A DNA stretch of 64,000 nucleotides from Porphyrobacter sp. GTDB lineage: Bacteria > Pseudomonadota > Alphaproteobacteria > Sphingomonadales > Sphingomonadaceae. Positions within the stretch are counted from its first letter, which is position 1; every line of letters begins with the position of its first letter. Shown in pieces: positions 1 through 10,625 of the stretch. A model generated the notes under the pieces. It did no database searches, was not told where the DNA came from, and saw nothing but the letters and a program-made list of their open reading frames with translations. The DNA is taken from the NCBI GenBank assembly GCA_027531395.1, contig JAPZRO010000001.1, positions 124,001 to 188,000 of the forward strand, in the 5' to 3' direction. The position numbers and the translations under genes are program-made.

Positions 1-1
1 C

Positions 2-958
2 GGCGGCTTCGCTTTCCGCAGCCTCGGCCCTGGGATGATCGGCGTGGCCGAGGCGGCGGTCGAACCCGATGTCACCTTCGGCGCACTCACCCGCGACGCG
101 ATCCGGCAGGAGGCTGGCGCGCTGGGCTATGCGATGCAGTGGCAGGGTCTGGGCGAGATCAATCTGGGCATGCAGAAGACCCGTTACCGCAAGCAGGTGC
201 GCGCACCCGGCCTCGCACCCACCGCGACCGAGGACAGCCCGATCCTGTGGAACGCCTCGGCGGCGATCACCGCGATCGAGAATGTGGCGATCTACGCCGC
301 CGCCACCCGCGGGCTCGAGGAAAGCGGCACGGCGCCTGCCTTTGCCGCCAATGCCAACCTCACCCTGCCCGCGCTGCGCACCCGGCAGGTCGAGGCCGGG
401 GTGCGCTGGACACTGGCGAAGGACGTGAAGCTTATCGCCGGCCTGTTCGACGTGCGCCGACCCTATTTCGAACTCGACACAGACAATGTCTTCCGCGTGC
501 TCGGCGACGTGAAGCATCAGGGCGCAGAAATTTCGCTCACGGCCAAGCCTCTGCCGGGCCTCAATCTGGTCGCGGGCGCGGTGCTGATGCGCCCGCGCGT
601 AACCGGCGCGGCCGTGGAACAGGGACGGCTGGGCGAAAAGCCGCTCGGCCGGGTCGGCACGACGCTCGACCTCAGGATCGATTACCAGCCGCCCGCCTTC
701 GATGCCCTGTCGGTCGATCTCGGCATCAACTACACCGGCGAGCGCGCGGCGCGGATCGACAACAGCCTGTTCATTCCCGAGCGGGCGATCATCGATCTGG
801 GCACGCGTTACCGCTTCAAGCTGGGCCAGACCCCGGCGGTGCTGCGCGCGCAGATCGCCAATCTCACCAATGTGTTCGGCTGGAACGTGACCGGCGGCGG
901 GGGCTTCCAGTACATCCCGTCGCGCCGGCTCAACGTTTCGCTGTCGGCCGACTTCTAA
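2..958 (+). CDS. TonB-dependent receptor (C-terminal part, truncated by window start)
   Basis: Frame is open from the window edge; beta-barrel style repeats and terminal ...QYIPSRRLNVSLSADF, typical of a TonB receptor C-terminus. Confidence 0.8.
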   Translation, partial: GGFAFRSLGPGMIGVAEAAVEPDVTFGALTRDAIRQEAGALGYAMQWQGLGEINLGMQKTRYRKQVRAPGLAPTATEDSPILWNASAAITAIENVAIYAAATRGLEESGTAPAFAANANLTLPALRTRQVEAGVRWTLAKDVKLIAGLFDVRRPYFELDTDNVFRVLGDVKHQGAEISLTAKPLPGLNLVAGAVLMRPRVTGAAVEQGRLGEKPLGRVGTTLDLRIDYQPPAFDALSVDLGINYTGERAARIDNSLFIPERAIIDLGTRYRFKLGQTPAVLRAQIANLTNVFGWNVTGGGGFQYIPSRRLNVSLSADF

Positions 959-965
959 TCGCAGG

Positions 966-1187
966 TCAGGCCGCCGGTTCGAGCGCCGTCTGCGCCTCGC
1001 CAAAGGCGGGGAAGGGATCGTTCAGCCGCTCCCACTTCTCCGGCGTCAATTCGTCCGTCGGCACGAGGCAGGCATCGAGCGCACCGACAGCCTCGGGAGG
1101 AGAGGCAGTTTGGGCTAGAGCGAAACTGCCGCACGCGACGGCCAAGGCCAGCGCGGTGACGCCGAGGGCAAGCAGCCGCCGCATCAA
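966..1187 (-). CDS. Small secreted hypothetical protein
   Basis: 73-aa ORF with signal peptide (MMRRLLALGVTALALAVACGSFALAQ); ATGA overlap with the upstream S41 peptidase stop. Confidence 0.5.
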   Translation of the reverse strand: MMRRLLALGVTALALAVACGSFALAQTASPPEAVGALDACLVPTDELTPEKWERLNDPFPAFGEAQTALEPAA

Positions 1188-2731
1188 TCGCTAATCTCCG
1201 CCACCGCCCGCTCCAGCACCCGGTCCCGGCCCGCGCGGAAATCAGCGACTGTCTCTGCCACTGGCGCATCGGGGGTGATCCCGCCATCGGGATCGAAGCG
1301 GTCGACTGCCATCTGGTTGAACACGAGAGGGACGCGAACAGAAATGCCGCTGTTGGGCAGCTTGACGTTGAAGATCGTGCCCGCTGTCGGCCCGTCGGCG
1401 CTCCCGCCGCTGGGCTCGCCCAGAACGGTAACCCTGCCCATGTCGTGCAGCTTGGCGATCACCATCGTCGCGCCCGAGGCATTCGCCGGACCCGACAGGG
1501 CAACCACTGGTCCCGTGAAGGGATTTGCAGCCGGTTGTCGCATTTGGAGTTCCTCGGGCGCATTCTCGGGGCTCAGATCGAACCATCCGTCCGCGCTTTG
1601 CGTAAAGCGGTCGAGGGCAGGGTTGAACAGGGCCTCGCGATCGCCCCAGCTTGAGATGTAGCGGGGAAGATCGCCATAGCGAACCGCGCGGTATCGCATT
1701 GCCCGCTGGTAGGTGTAGGGCTCGGTCGCCAGCGCATCGATGAGGGCGAGCGCGGCATCGTTCGATCCGCCGCCATTCTCGCGGAGGTCCAACACCAGCG
1801 CCTCGGCGCCCGCAGCGCGCAGCTCGTCGAGCGCGCGTGCGTAGAGCGCGGCGGCGTCAACCGGCTTGCGGTAGTTCACGAAAGTGTCGATCCGCAGATA
1901 GCCGGTCTTGGGCCCGACCATCTTCCAGCTTACCGAGCTGCCGAAATCCTGTCGGTAAGGCAGACCGTCATTGGCAAGCCTGGTCCACGCCCGGAAAGTG
2001 ACGGGCAAGAGGTTGACGGTGCGCGGGGCGGCATCATCGCTATCGCGCAAGGTCACCGCGAAGCTTTCGGGAAAGCCGTAGGCATAGGGGTAGAAGTGAT
2101 CGAAATCGGCTCCCATCAGGTCGCCGTCATCGGCGAGATAGGCTGCGCGTGAGGCTTCGGTACGGCCGTCGACAGGCACGTAGGCACCCAGCGTCTGGAC
2201 CAGTTCGCTCACCGGGTGTCCATTGATCGCCAGCACCTCGGCCCCGCGCGGCAAGGCGGTCTGCGCGGGGTCGGAGGAGACCACGATCATTCGCCCGGCA
2301 ATCAGGCGAAAGCGGAACGGCAAATGGCTGGCATGATCGATGCGCCAGGCCTCCATCGCTTCGGTCTGGTCCGCCTTGGTGTGGGTGCAGCGGATCATCG
2401 CCAGCACAAGGCTGATGCGGCGGTAGAGCTCCGTGTCGCTGATCCCGTCCCCGCCGATATTGGCATCGAGCGCATCGAGAGCATGGTCGATCTCGGGCTT
2501 GGGGGTGCGGCGATAGAGGCCGGGGTGGACCGTCTCCAGTGCTGTGCGCATAACCGCCAGATCGGCATGCGCCTCGGCGGCCGAGAGCATCCGGATCGGC
2601 GCGGCTTCGGATGCCGGTATTGCCGCAGAAGCAGCGGGAGAATCTTGCGCCATCAGGGGCGCGCTGGCTGCGAGCGCGATTGCGGAGACGAAAGCAAGAG
2701 CAAGAGCAGGGCGCATTGGCGGGCACTCCAT
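1184..2731 (-). CDS. S41 family peptidase
   Basis: Signal peptide; ...ALVLDLRENGGGSNDAALALIDAL... and ...VVALSGPANASGATMVIAKL... C-terminal processing peptidase motifs. Confidence 0.8.
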   Translation of the reverse strand: MECPPMRPALALAFVSAIALAASAPLMAQDSPAASAAIPASEAAPIRMLSAAEAHADLAVMRTALETVHPGLYRRTPKPEIDHALDALDANIGGDGISDTELYRRISLVLAMIRCTHTKADQTEAMEAWRIDHASHLPFRFRLIAGRMIVVSSDPAQTALPRGAEVLAINGHPVSELVQTLGAYVPVDGRTEASRAAYLADDGDLMGADFDHFYPYAYGFPESFAVTLRDSDDAAPRTVNLLPVTFRAWTRLANDGLPYRQDFGSSVSWKMVGPKTGYLRIDTFVNYRKPVDAAALYARALDELRAAGAEALVLDLRENGGGSNDAALALIDALATEPYTYQRAMRYRAVRYGDLPRYISSWGDREALFNPALDRFTQSADGWFDLSPENAPEELQMRQPAANPFTGPVVALSGPANASGATMVIAKLHDMGRVTVLGEPSGGSADGPTAGTIFNVKLPNSGISVRVPLVFNQMAVDRFDPDGGITPDAPVAETVADFRAGRDRVLERAVAEISD

Positions 2732-2840
2732 CAGGTTTGGCGTCGATCCCCGGCCTGATTGGCAAGAACCCCGCCGCCCTGCGCCTCAATCCAGAAAAAC
2801 CAGCAGAAATTGGCGTTTTGAGACGTCGGGACCAGTTGCA

Positions 2841-3986
2841 CTACGCCGTCCCTGGCGCCGACCCTGAAAGTCGCCGGGAGCGTCGATAGGCGCTCGGGCT
2901 CATGCCCACCATATCGGCAAAAACGCGGTTGAAGCTGGCCTTGGAATTGAAGCCGACATCGAGCGCGAGGGTCAGCAGGTCGCGCTGTTCCTCTGGGTCG
3001 GCCAGCAGGGCCTTGACCGCTGTAATGCGGCGCTGGTTGACGAAGGTGTGAAAGCTCACGCCCAACCCTTCGTTGAGCGCGCGCGAAAGGTAGGTGCTGT
3101 TCGTACCGAGCACTCGCGCCATGTCGCCGAGCGAGATGTCCGGATCGCGCCATAGGCCGAGACGGTCTACCTCGCTCGCCCATTCGGCTGCTATCTGCGC
3201 CCAATCGCGATCGGGGCCTGGCGGCGCGACATCGGTCATGTCTCTGTCCGGATCGCCGGCGGCCGTTGCCATGGCGGGAAACGGCGAATTGGCGTGACGC
3301 CATCCCTCGACGCCGAGATAGATCGCCAGCAACCCGATCCCGGCATAGAGCCAGAAATCGTCGAAGTAGTCATGGGCAGGGTTGATGAGCCGGGCGATGA
3401 CGAAGCCGAGCCAAACGCTCCCAGCGATCATTACGGCAACAAGGGCATTGCGGATCCAGCGCGGGTCAAAGGTCTCACCATCGGCGCGATTGTGTTCCAG
3501 CCATGCGCGATAGGCTCTGTAACGCCGCAAGCTGGCCCACCCGTAACCTGCCAGCGAAACCAAAGTGGCGACATTGAGCAGCGGCACGACGAAAGGCTCA
3601 TGCACCGCGCTGTTCCACGCGGTCTTGGTCTCGAGCGGAAAGGGGAAAACCAGCGCCTGGGCGAAAAACTGAAAGGCGAACGGCGCCAGGTGCCACAACC
3701 ACCCGCGCGAAGGCCGCGCGCCGGTCAGCGTCATGCTGTAACCAAGCAGCAACGGGCCGAACAGCAAAGTCAGATTAAAGGGCGCAAAGCTCAGCCACGG
3801 CCAGCGGTCATAGGCCCCAGCATAGCCGATAATGTAGGGGATCATGTAGGCGCCAAGCGAAACGATCAAACCTGCAAGAATCCGACTTGCGGCACGGTTG
3901 CGCGAAACCAGCCAGAGGCAACCGGCAAGCACCAGGGCTTGAATCGCCTCGGCCAGCAGCAGCACGCTCAGCACATTGATCGACAC
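2841..3986 (-). CDS. AraC family transcriptional regulator with N-terminal membrane domain
   Basis: Several N-terminal hydrophobic segments, C-terminal AraC HTH (LTLALDVGFNSKASFNRVFADMVGMSPSAYRR). Confidence 0.85.
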   Translation of the reverse strand: MSINVLSVLLLAEAIQALVLAGCLWLVSRNRAASRILAGLIVSLGAYMIPYIIGYAGAYDRWPWLSFAPFNLTLLFGPLLLGYSMTLTGARPSRGWLWHLAPFAFQFFAQALVFPFPLETKTAWNSAVHEPFVVPLLNVATLVSLAGYGWASLRRYRAYRAWLEHNRADGETFDPRWIRNALVAVMIAGSVWLGFVIARLINPAHDYFDDFWLYAGIGLLAIYLGVEGWRHANSPFPAMATAAGDPDRDMTDVAPPGPDRDWAQIAAEWASEVDRLGLWRDPDISLGDMARVLGTNSTYLSRALNEGLGVSFHTFVNQRRITAVKALLADPEEQRDLLTLALDVGFNSKASFNRVFADMVGMSPSAYRRSRRLSGSAPGTA

Positions 3987-4092
3987 GACAATCCCTCCGG
4001 GCTGCCCGCGGCCCGATCATGCCTGTGTTCCGCGGCGTCGGTGGGTGCGTCAACACGATAATGTCAGCACAAGCTGGACCTTTCGACAAACG

Positions 4093-4497
4093 TCATGCCG
4101 CGCGCCATTTGTGGGCGATGGCGTTTAGGAGGACGGTCCAGTCGATCTCCCCGCGCTCGGCTCCGAGCCGCACGACTACCAGCCGTTTGTCGGGCGCAAG
4201 GTAAATGCGCTGACCGAAATGCCCGTTGGCAAAGCTGTGGTATGCGCCATCGGGTTGCAGATGCCCCCACCAGCAATGACGCAGATAGGTTCCAATGGCG
4301 AGCTTTTTCTCGCGGCCATCGAAACGATACTTGAAGCGCCAGAGCTTCCCGCTGGAAGGTTGTATCCGCACAAGTGGGCCGAAGGCATCACCCATCTTGT
4401 AAGGCTTCGCCCGTGGCTCGGCATTTCTGATCGCTATGCCGGTAAGAGCCATAAATCCCAACGCCTTCCAGTCAGGTGCCCCCGACGAGGGGACCAC
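4093..4497 (-). pseudogene. Chimeric remnant: tyrosine-integrase N-terminus (DUF4102-like) fused in frame to a serine-hydrolase C-terminus
   Basis: MALTGIAIRNAEPRAKPYKMGDA..LVRIQPSSGKLWRFKYRFDGREKKLAIGTY is integrase arm-binding style; YHSFANGHFGQRIYLAPDKRLVVVRLG is beta-lactamase-family C-terminus style; junction near 4285. Confidence 0.7.
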
Positions 4498-4739
4498 GCA
4501 GTGACACGCTTGACCCCAAGTCTCTGGATTGACCCCAGCAAAGCCGGATGCAGCGGGATGAATAGAGACAACCTCGGACGACCGAAGGCGAAAATCCCTC
4601 TAATTTTCAAGGGTTTTATAGACTTTCTGGGTCTGTCTGGGAACGGAGGGCTGGAGCGGGTGGAAGCGTAGCGCTTAGCGCAAAGCTGAACGCGCACAGC
4701 GCGGTCAACGGAACGAACCCGCGCAATGACCGGAGGGAA

Positions 4740-4813
4740 TGGAGCGGGTGAAGGGAATCGAACCCTCGTCGTAAGCTTGGGAAGCTTCTGCTCTACCATT
4801 GAGCTACACCCGC
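4740..4813 (-). tRNA. tRNA-Gly (anticodon CCC)
   Basis: Reverse complement GCGGGTGTAGCTCAATGGTAGAGCAGAAGCTTCCCAAGCTTACGACGAGGGTTCGATTCCCTTCACCCGCTCCA folds as a cloverleaf, anticodon loop TTCCCAA, encoded CCA. Confidence 0.93.
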
Positions 4814-4852
4814 TCGGGCAGCGGCGCGCTTGCCATGACTGGCGGCGGGCCG

Positions 4853-5593
4853 TCAACTGCTTCCTTGCGCGGCGCCGCTGCCGAGGGCGAAGTCGGCCCA
4901 TACCGGCAGATGGTCCGAGGCTGTCGCGGCGAGCGCGCTGTGGTGCACCCCGCAGGCCTTCATCACCAGCCGGTCGCAATGCATGATCCGGTCGAGCCGG
5001 CCCACCGGACGGCGGCTGTGGAAGCTCGGGCCGCAGTCGAGGATGCGGAAATGCCGCCCGAACTCGCGGAAGGCGCCGGACTGCGCGCGCCATTCGTTGA
5101 GGTCGCCCATCAGCACCGTGGGTCGCTCGCTGCGCGCCGCAGCGGCGAGTTGCACGATCGCCCGCGCCTGCCGCGCGCGCCACAGGCCCGACAGATCGAG
5201 ATGCATCCCGAACACCGTCAGCGCGCCCGCGGCGGTCTCCAGCGTCGCGGTTACCACCCCGCGCGGCTCGAGATAGGGGATGTGGATGATGTCGTGATGC
5301 GTCACGGCAATGCCGCGCTTCACCAGGATCGCGTTGCCGTGCCAGCCAAGCGAGTCCTGCTGCACATCGAGCGGGACAGGGACGTAATCGGTGTGGCGCT
5401 CGATCAGCATCGGCGGCAAGACGCTGCTGCGCACCCCGAAGCGCAGGTCCGCCTCCTGCAGCGCGACGATATCCGCGTCGAGCTCGCCCAGCACCCGGAG
5501 GATCCGCAGCGGATTGCGCGCCCCGTCGGTGCCCACCCCCTTGTGGATGTTGTAGCTGGCAAGCCGGATGCGGGCGGGTGGATGATCGGACAT
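4853..5593 (-). CDS. Endonuclease/exonuclease/phosphatase family protein
   Basis: Start chosen at MSDHPPARIRLASYNIHKGVG; motifs LQEADLRF, GDLNEWR, SDHLPVWADF. Confidence 0.85.
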   Translation of the reverse strand: MSDHPPARIRLASYNIHKGVGTDGARNPLRILRVLGELDADIVALQEADLRFGVRSSVLPPMLIERHTDYVPVPLDVQQDSLGWHGNAILVKRGIAVTHHDIIHIPYLEPRGVVTATLETAAGALTVFGMHLDLSGLWRARQARAIVQLAAAARSERPTVLMGDLNEWRAQSGAFREFGRHFRILDCGPSFHSRRPVGRLDRIMHCDRLVMKACGVHHSALAATASDHLPVWADFALGSGAAQGSS

Positions 5594-5653
5594 GGACAGC
5601 GCGAAAATGCGCCAGACCCCGATGCGGCGCAAGGGCCGCGCTTTGCACAAAGC

Positions 5654-5691
5654 AAAAGGGCGCCGGAGCCAACGCCCCGGCGCCCCTTTTT
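5654..5691 (-). terminator. Probable bidirectional intrinsic terminator downstream of katG
   Basis: aaaagggcgccgg ... ccggcgcccctttt inverted repeat flanked by A and T runs, just after the katG stop. Confidence 0.65.
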
Positions 5692-5703
5692 GAGGAATCC
5701 GCC

Positions 5704-7965
5704 TTACTTCACGTCGAAGCGGTCGAGCATCATCACCTTGTTCCACGCGGCCGCGAAGTCGCGCACGAACTTCTCCTCGCCGCCCTTGACCGCATAGACC
5801 TCGGCCACGGCGCGCAGTTCGGAGTTGCTGCCGAACACCAGATCGACCTCGGTCGCGGTCCACTTGAGCGCGCCGGTCTGGCGGTCGCGGCCCTCGTAGA
5901 GCCCCTTGGCCTCGGCGGGCTTCCACACGTTGCCCATGTCGAGCAGGTTGACGAAGAAGTCGTTGCTCAAGCTGCCCGGCGCATCGGTGAACACGCCGTG
6001 CTTCGCCCCGCCGGTGTTGGCATCGAGCATCCGCATCCCCGCCAGCAGCACCGTCATTTCCGGCACGGTGAGGGTCAGCGTGTCGGCCTGGTCCACCATC
6101 ATCTGCGTCGGCGTCAGACGCGCCTGATCGCTGTAGAAGTTGCGGAAGGCATCAGCCGCCGGACGCAGCTGCTCGAAGCTCTTGGCATCGGTATGCGCCG
6201 CAGTCGCATCGACCCGCCCCGGGGTGAAGGGCACGGTGACGCTGTGACCGGCCGCCTTGGCCGCGTCCTCGATCGCCACCACGCCGCCGAGCACCACGAG
6301 ATCGGCGATCGACACCTTCTTCGCGCCCGCCTTGCCGTTGAAACCGGCTGCCACGCCTTCGAGCGCCTTGACGACCTTGGCGATCACCTCGGGATCATTG
6401 ACGCCCCAGTCCTTCTGCGGCGCCAGCCGGATGCGCGCGCCATTGGCACCGCCGCGCATGTCGGTGTCGCGGAAGGTGACGGCCGAGGCCCAGGCGGTGC
6501 GCACCAGTTCCGAACGGCTGAGGCCGGTCTTGCGGATCGCGTCCTTGAGCGCCGCGACATCGGCTGCCTCGATCATGGCATAGTCCGCCTTGGGCAGCGG
6601 GTCCTGCCAGATCAGGTCTTCGGCGGGGACTTCCGCGCCGACGTAGCGCGCCTTGGGCCCCATGTCGCGGTGGGTCAGCTTGAACCAAGCGCGGGCGAAG
6701 GCCTCGTCCATCGCCTTGGGGTCCTTCGCCCAGCGGCTGGTGATCGCGCCATAGGCCGGATCATAGCGCAGCGCGAGGTCGGTGGTAAGCATCACCGGCG
6801 CGTGGAACTTGCCCGGGACATGCGCATCGGGGACGATCTGGAGCTGGTCGGCGTTGACAGGCTCCCACTGCTTGGCACCAGCCGGGCTGGTGGTGAGCTT
6901 CCATTCGAAGGCATAGAGATTGTCGAGGTAGTTGCTGCTCCACTGCACCGGCGTGACAGTCCACGCGCCTTCGAGACCGCTGGTGGTGGCATCCTTGCCG
7001 ACCCCGGTGCCGCAGCTGTTCTTCCAGCCCAGGCCCTGCGCCTCGACGCTCTCGGCCGCCGGCTCCTTGCCGACGCAGTCCGCTGCCTTGTGCGCGCCGT
7101 GCATCTTGCCGATGGTGTGCCCGCCGACGATCAGCGCGACGGTTTCCTCGTCATTCATGCCCATCCGGCCGAAAGTGGTGCGGATCTGCTTGGCCGCCGC
7201 GAGAATGTCGGGGTTGCCACCCGGGCCTTCGGGGTTGACGTAGATCAGCCCCATCTCGGTCGCGCCGAGCGGGTTGTCGAGGTTCTCGCCCTCGGCGTTG
7301 CGCTCCGAGGTCAGAAACTTGGTTTCCGGGCCCCAGTAGACCAGTTCGGGCTCCCACGCGTCGGCGCGGCCACCGGCGAAGCCGTAGGTCTTGAAGCCGG
7401 TGTTCTCGAGCGCGACATTGCCGGCGAGGATGATGAGATCGGCCCACGAAAGGCTCGCCCCATACTTCTGCTTCACCGGCCACAGCACCCGGCGGGCCTT
7501 GTCGAGGTTGCCGTTGTCGGGCCACGAGTTCAGCGGCTCGAACCGGATCTGCGCGCCGTCCGAACCCCCGCGCCCGTCGCCCGAGCGATAGGTGCCGGCC
7601 GAGTGCCAGGCGAGGCGGATGAACAGCCCGGCATAGTTGCCGTAGTCGGCGGGCCACCAGCTTTGCGAATCCGTCAGCGCGGCGTTGATGTCGGCCTTCA
7701 CCGCCTTGAGATCGAGCTTGGCGAATTCCTTCGCGTAATCGAAGGTCTCGCCGTTGGGATCGGGGTTGTATTCGTTCTGGCGCAGGCGCGAGAGGTCAAC
7801 CACGTTCGGCCACCAGCCCTGCACGTTGCGCGGTGCGGCTTCGGTCTGCGGCATGGCGGCGCGGCCCATGCCCGGCTCGTTGAAGCCCGGCGGGGTGGCG
7901 AGGGCCGGGGTGGCGAGGAGAAGGCTTGAGGAGAGGAGCAGCAGCCCCTTCATTCTGTGCGACAT
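5704..7965 (-). CDS. katG: Catalase-peroxidase with N-terminal signal peptide
   Basis: Start set at [42 protein letters not shown] and [12 protein letters not shown] active-site motifs. Confidence 0.95.
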   Translation of the reverse strand: MSHRMKGLLLLSSSLLLATPALATPPGFNEPGMGRAAMPQTEAAPRNVQGWWPNVVDLSRLRQNEYNPDPNGETFDYAKEFAKLDLKAVKADINAALTDSQSWWPADYGNYAGLFIRLAWHSAGTYRSGDGRGGSDGAQIRFEPLNSWPDNGNLDKARRVLWPVKQKYGASLSWADLIILAGNVALENTGFKTYGFAGGRADAWEPELVYWGPETKFLTSERNAEGENLDNPLGATEMGLIYVNPEGPGGNPDILAAAKQIRTTFGRMGMNDEETVALIVGGHTIGKMHGAHKAADCVGKEPAAESVEAQGLGWKNSCGTGVGKDATTSGLEGAWTVTPVQWSSNYLDNLYAFEWKLTTSPAGAKQWEPVNADQLQIVPDAHVPGKFHAPVMLTTDLALRYDPAYGAITSRWAKDPKAMDEAFARAWFKLTHRDMGPKARYVGAEVPAEDLIWQDPLPKADYAMIEAADVAALKDAIRKTGLSRSELVRTAWASAVTFRDTDMRGGANGARIRLAPQKDWGVNDPEVIAKVVKALEGVAAGFNGKAGAKKVSIADLVVLGGVVAIEDAAKAAGHSVTVPFTPGRVDATAAHTDAKSFEQLRPAADAFRNFYSDQARLTPTQMMVDQADTLTLTVPEMTVLLAGMRMLDANTGGAKHGVFTDAPGSLSNDFFVNLLDMGNVWKPAEAKGLYEGRDRQTGALKWTATEVDLVFGSNSELRAVAEVYAVKGGEEKFVRDFAAAWNKVMMLDRFDVK

Positions 7966-8188
7966 GATCGTGTCCCTGTTGTTGCGGATCGGTCTAAGCG
8001 CCGCAGGACGGGGCCTGCGGCTCGGGGCGCTGCCTAGGGGCGCGGGGCTGCGCGCGGCAAACGGGTTGTCCCGATAACTGTAATCCGAATTTTCCGATGA
8101 AGCCGGCTGCCGCTTGCCCGCAAGGCAGGCGCGCGGCATGGTCGGACCCAGATATCAGCCAGGGGCGGCAAGCGAGATGGGGCAGGCG

Positions 8189-9544
8189 ATGATCAAGGCG
8201 GCGGTGCTGGCGGGGCTGGCGGCAATGGCGGTGCCCGTGGCCGCGCAGGCGCCTGTGCCGCAGGGCCTCAGCCAAGTCGAGGTCTCCGCTCCCGCCCTGC
8301 CCGCGATCCTCTCGCCGCGGGATCGTGCCGCAACCGAGAACCGCCTGCTGGCCGAGCGGCTCGATACCCTGATCCCCCAGATCATGCGCGCCGAGGGGAT
8401 CGACCTGTGGCTGCTCGTCGCACGCGAATATTTCGAGGAGCCGGTGGTCGCCACCATGCTCGATGCCGAGAATATGCACGCACGGCGGCGGACCATCCTG
8501 ATCTTCCACGATCCGGGCGAGGGCAAGCCGGTCGAGCGACTGACGGTCAGCCGCTACGGCCTCGGCGGGCTGTTCGCCCCCGCGTGGAACCCCGATACCC
8601 AGCCCGATCAGTGGCAGGCCGTCGCCGAGCTCATTGCGGCCCGCGATCCGCAGAAGATCGCGATCAATTCCTCCGATCTCTACCAGTTCGCCGACGGCAT
8701 GACGCTGAGCCAGTATGACCGCTTCATGAGCGCCTTGCCCCCGGCCCTGCACCCGCGCGTCGTGTCGGGCGAGGGGCTGGCGATCCGCTGGCTCGAAACC
8801 CGCACACCTGCCGAGATGGAGCTCTACCCCACGGTCGTGCGCATCGCCCATGCGGTGATCGGCGAGGCTTTCTCGCGCAAGGTCATCACGCCCGGGGTCA
8901 CCACGGCAGAGCAGGTGCAATGGTGGTATCGCGACCGGCTGATGGCGCTCGGCCTCGATCCGTGGTTCCACCCCTCGGTCGCGATCCAGCGGCAGGGGGC
9001 GCAGGGGATGCTCGAAGGTGCTGAAGTGATCCAGCCGGGTGACCTGCTGTGGACCGATTTCGGCATCACCTACTTGCGCTTGAATACCGATACCCAGCAT
9101 CTCGCCTATGTGCTGAAGCCCGGCGAGACCGAGGCACCGGCGGGCCTCAGGGCGGGACTGGCGAACTCCAACCGCGTGCAGGATTTCCTCACCCGCGCCT
9201 TCAAGGTCGGGCGCAGCGGCAACGAGGCGCTCGCCATCGCCCGCGCCGATGCGATTGCGGCAGGGCTTGATCCCTCGATCTACACCCACCCGATCGGCCA
9301 CCACGGCCACGGCGCGGGGCCGAGCATCGGCTTCTGGGACAACCAGAAGGCTGACCCCCGCGGGGCTGGCCCGATCCGCGCCAACACCGCATGGTCGATC
9401 GAGCTCACCTCCTATGCCGCCGTGCCCGAATGGGGCGGCCAGCGGGTCGATTTCCGCACCGAGGAGGATGCCTTCTTCGACGGCGAGACCGTGCGCTACA
9501 TCGACGGCCGCCAGGCCGAGATCACGCTGATCCCGTCAGACTAG
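8189..9544 (+). CDS. M24 family metallopeptidase (Xaa-Pro aminopeptidase-like), secreted
   Basis: Signal peptide MIKAAVLAGLAAMAVPVAAQA; pita-bread motifs LLWTDFGITYLRLNTD, IGHHGHGAGPSIG. Confidence 0.8.
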   Translation: MIKAAVLAGLAAMAVPVAAQAPVPQGLSQVEVSAPALPAILSPRDRAATENRLLAERLDTLIPQIMRAEGIDLWLLVAREYFEEPVVATMLDAENMHARRRTILIFHDPGEGKPVERLTVSRYGLGGLFAPAWNPDTQPDQWQAVAELIAARDPQKIAINSSDLYQFADGMTLSQYDRFMSALPPALHPRVVSGEGLAIRWLETRTPAEMELYPTVVRIAHAVIGEAFSRKVITPGVTTAEQVQWWYRDRLMALGLDPWFHPSVAIQRQGAQGMLEGAEVIQPGDLLWTDFGITYLRLNTDTQHLAYVLKPGETEAPAGLRAGLANSNRVQDFLTRAFKVGRSGNEALAIARADAIAAGLDPSIYTHPIGHHGHGAGPSIGFWDNQKADPRGAGPIRANTAWSIELTSYAAVPEWGGQRVDFRTEEDAFFDGETVRYIDGRQAEITLIPSD

Positions 9545-10485
9545 CGCCGGCTCGACGATCCGATCCCCCGCGCGCGGGTCTTGACACGGTACACATCGGT
9601 CAGCGCGGTGATGTAGAGTTCCGACAGGTCAGGCCCGCCCCAGGCGAGGTTGGTCGCCCGCTTGGGGGTGGCGAGGCGCGCGATCACCGCGCCCTTCGCC
9701 GGATCGACCACGCACAGCCCGCCGGGGCAGGTGACATAGATCAGCCCCTTGCTGTCGACCCGCACCCCGTCGACCCGGCCGGGCTTGCTGTCGTCGGTGA
9801 GGTCGGCGATCTTGCGGCGGTTGTCGGAAAGACCCTCGCGGTCGATGTCATAGGCCCACAGGCTCTGGGTGGCGCTGTCGCCGACATAGAGCACCTTCTC
9901 GTCGGGCGAGAGCGCGAGGCCGTTGGGGCGTTCGAGCAAATTGTCGATCAGGATCGTCCGCCCGCTCTTCTCGTGATGGGCATAGACCCCCGAAAAGCCG
10001 ATCTCGTTGATGCGCTGCACGCCCTTATAGGCAGTGGACAGGCCATAGGGCGGATCGGTGAACAGGATCAGCCCGTCGCTGCGCACCACCACGTCGTTGG
10101 GGCTGGAAAGGTGGCGGTCGCTGAAGGTGGCAACCACGGTCCGCCGCCCGCCTTCGGGCGTCCAGCGCGTCACCATGCCGCTGCCGTGCTCGGCGCTGAG
10201 CAGGCGGCCCTCGCGGTCGAAGGTGTGGCCGTTGGCCATCGCGCTGGGGGTGTAGAGCACCTTGGCCGGCCCTTCTCCGGGAGTGAGGACATGGACGGTG
10301 TCGCCGGGAATGTCGCTGAAGATCAGCCGCGTGCCGTCCCACGCCGGACCTTCGGTGAAGGTGTAGCCGGTGGCGACCAGTTCGAGGCTTTCGGGGATGA
10401 AGATCGCCTGATCCTCCTTGGCGAGCGCGCCGCCGGCTATCCCGGCTGCGGCCAGCGCCGCCATCATCCGCCACACCTTGCCCAT
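9541..10485 (-). CDS. SMP-30/gluconolactonase family protein
   Basis: FTEGPAWDGTRLIFSDI, SPNDVVVRSDGLILFTDPPYG, ERPNGLALSPDEKVLYVGDS. Confidence 0.85.
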   Translation of the reverse strand: MGKVWRMMAALAAAGIAGGALAKEDQAIFIPESLELVATGYTFTEGPAWDGTRLIFSDIPGDTVHVLTPGEGPAKVLYTPSAMANGHTFDREGRLLSAEHGSGMVTRWTPEGGRRTVVATFSDRHLSSPNDVVVRSDGLILFTDPPYGLSTAYKGVQRINEIGFSGVYAHHEKSGRTILIDNLLERPNGLALSPDEKVLYVGDSATQSLWAYDIDREGLSDNRRKIADLTDDSKPGRVDGVRVDSKGLIYVTCPGGLCVVDPAKGAVIARLATPKRATNLAWGGPDLSELYITALTDVYRVKTRARGIGSSSRR

Positions 10486-10625
10486 CGCCCTGCCCTTTCG
10501 TGTCTCGCCTGACGCGCAACCTGCCCTGCCCGCCCCGTCCGCGCCAGCACTTTTGAGGGGAGGCGCAAGGGTTGCATGGGACGCGCGCGGGGGGCATTGG
10601 GGAGGCCAGACAGGAGACCCCTACC

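Noticed and set aside
4652-4662. 11-bp tggagcgggtg repeat of the tRNA-Gly 3' end at 4740-4750
   Set aside because: Too short to claim as an att site; may be chance or an ancient remnant.
4434-5672. 412-aa minus-strand ORF spanning tRNA-Gly and the endonuclease gene
   Set aside because: Runs through a tRNA gene; composition artefact in the alternate frame.
5578-7929. 783-aa plus-strand ORF opposite katG
   Set aside because: Antisense to an unambiguous KatG.
7994-9310. 438-aa minus-strand ORF opposite the M24 peptidase
   Set aside because: Antisense artefact; the plus-strand frame has a signal peptide and metallopeptidase motifs.
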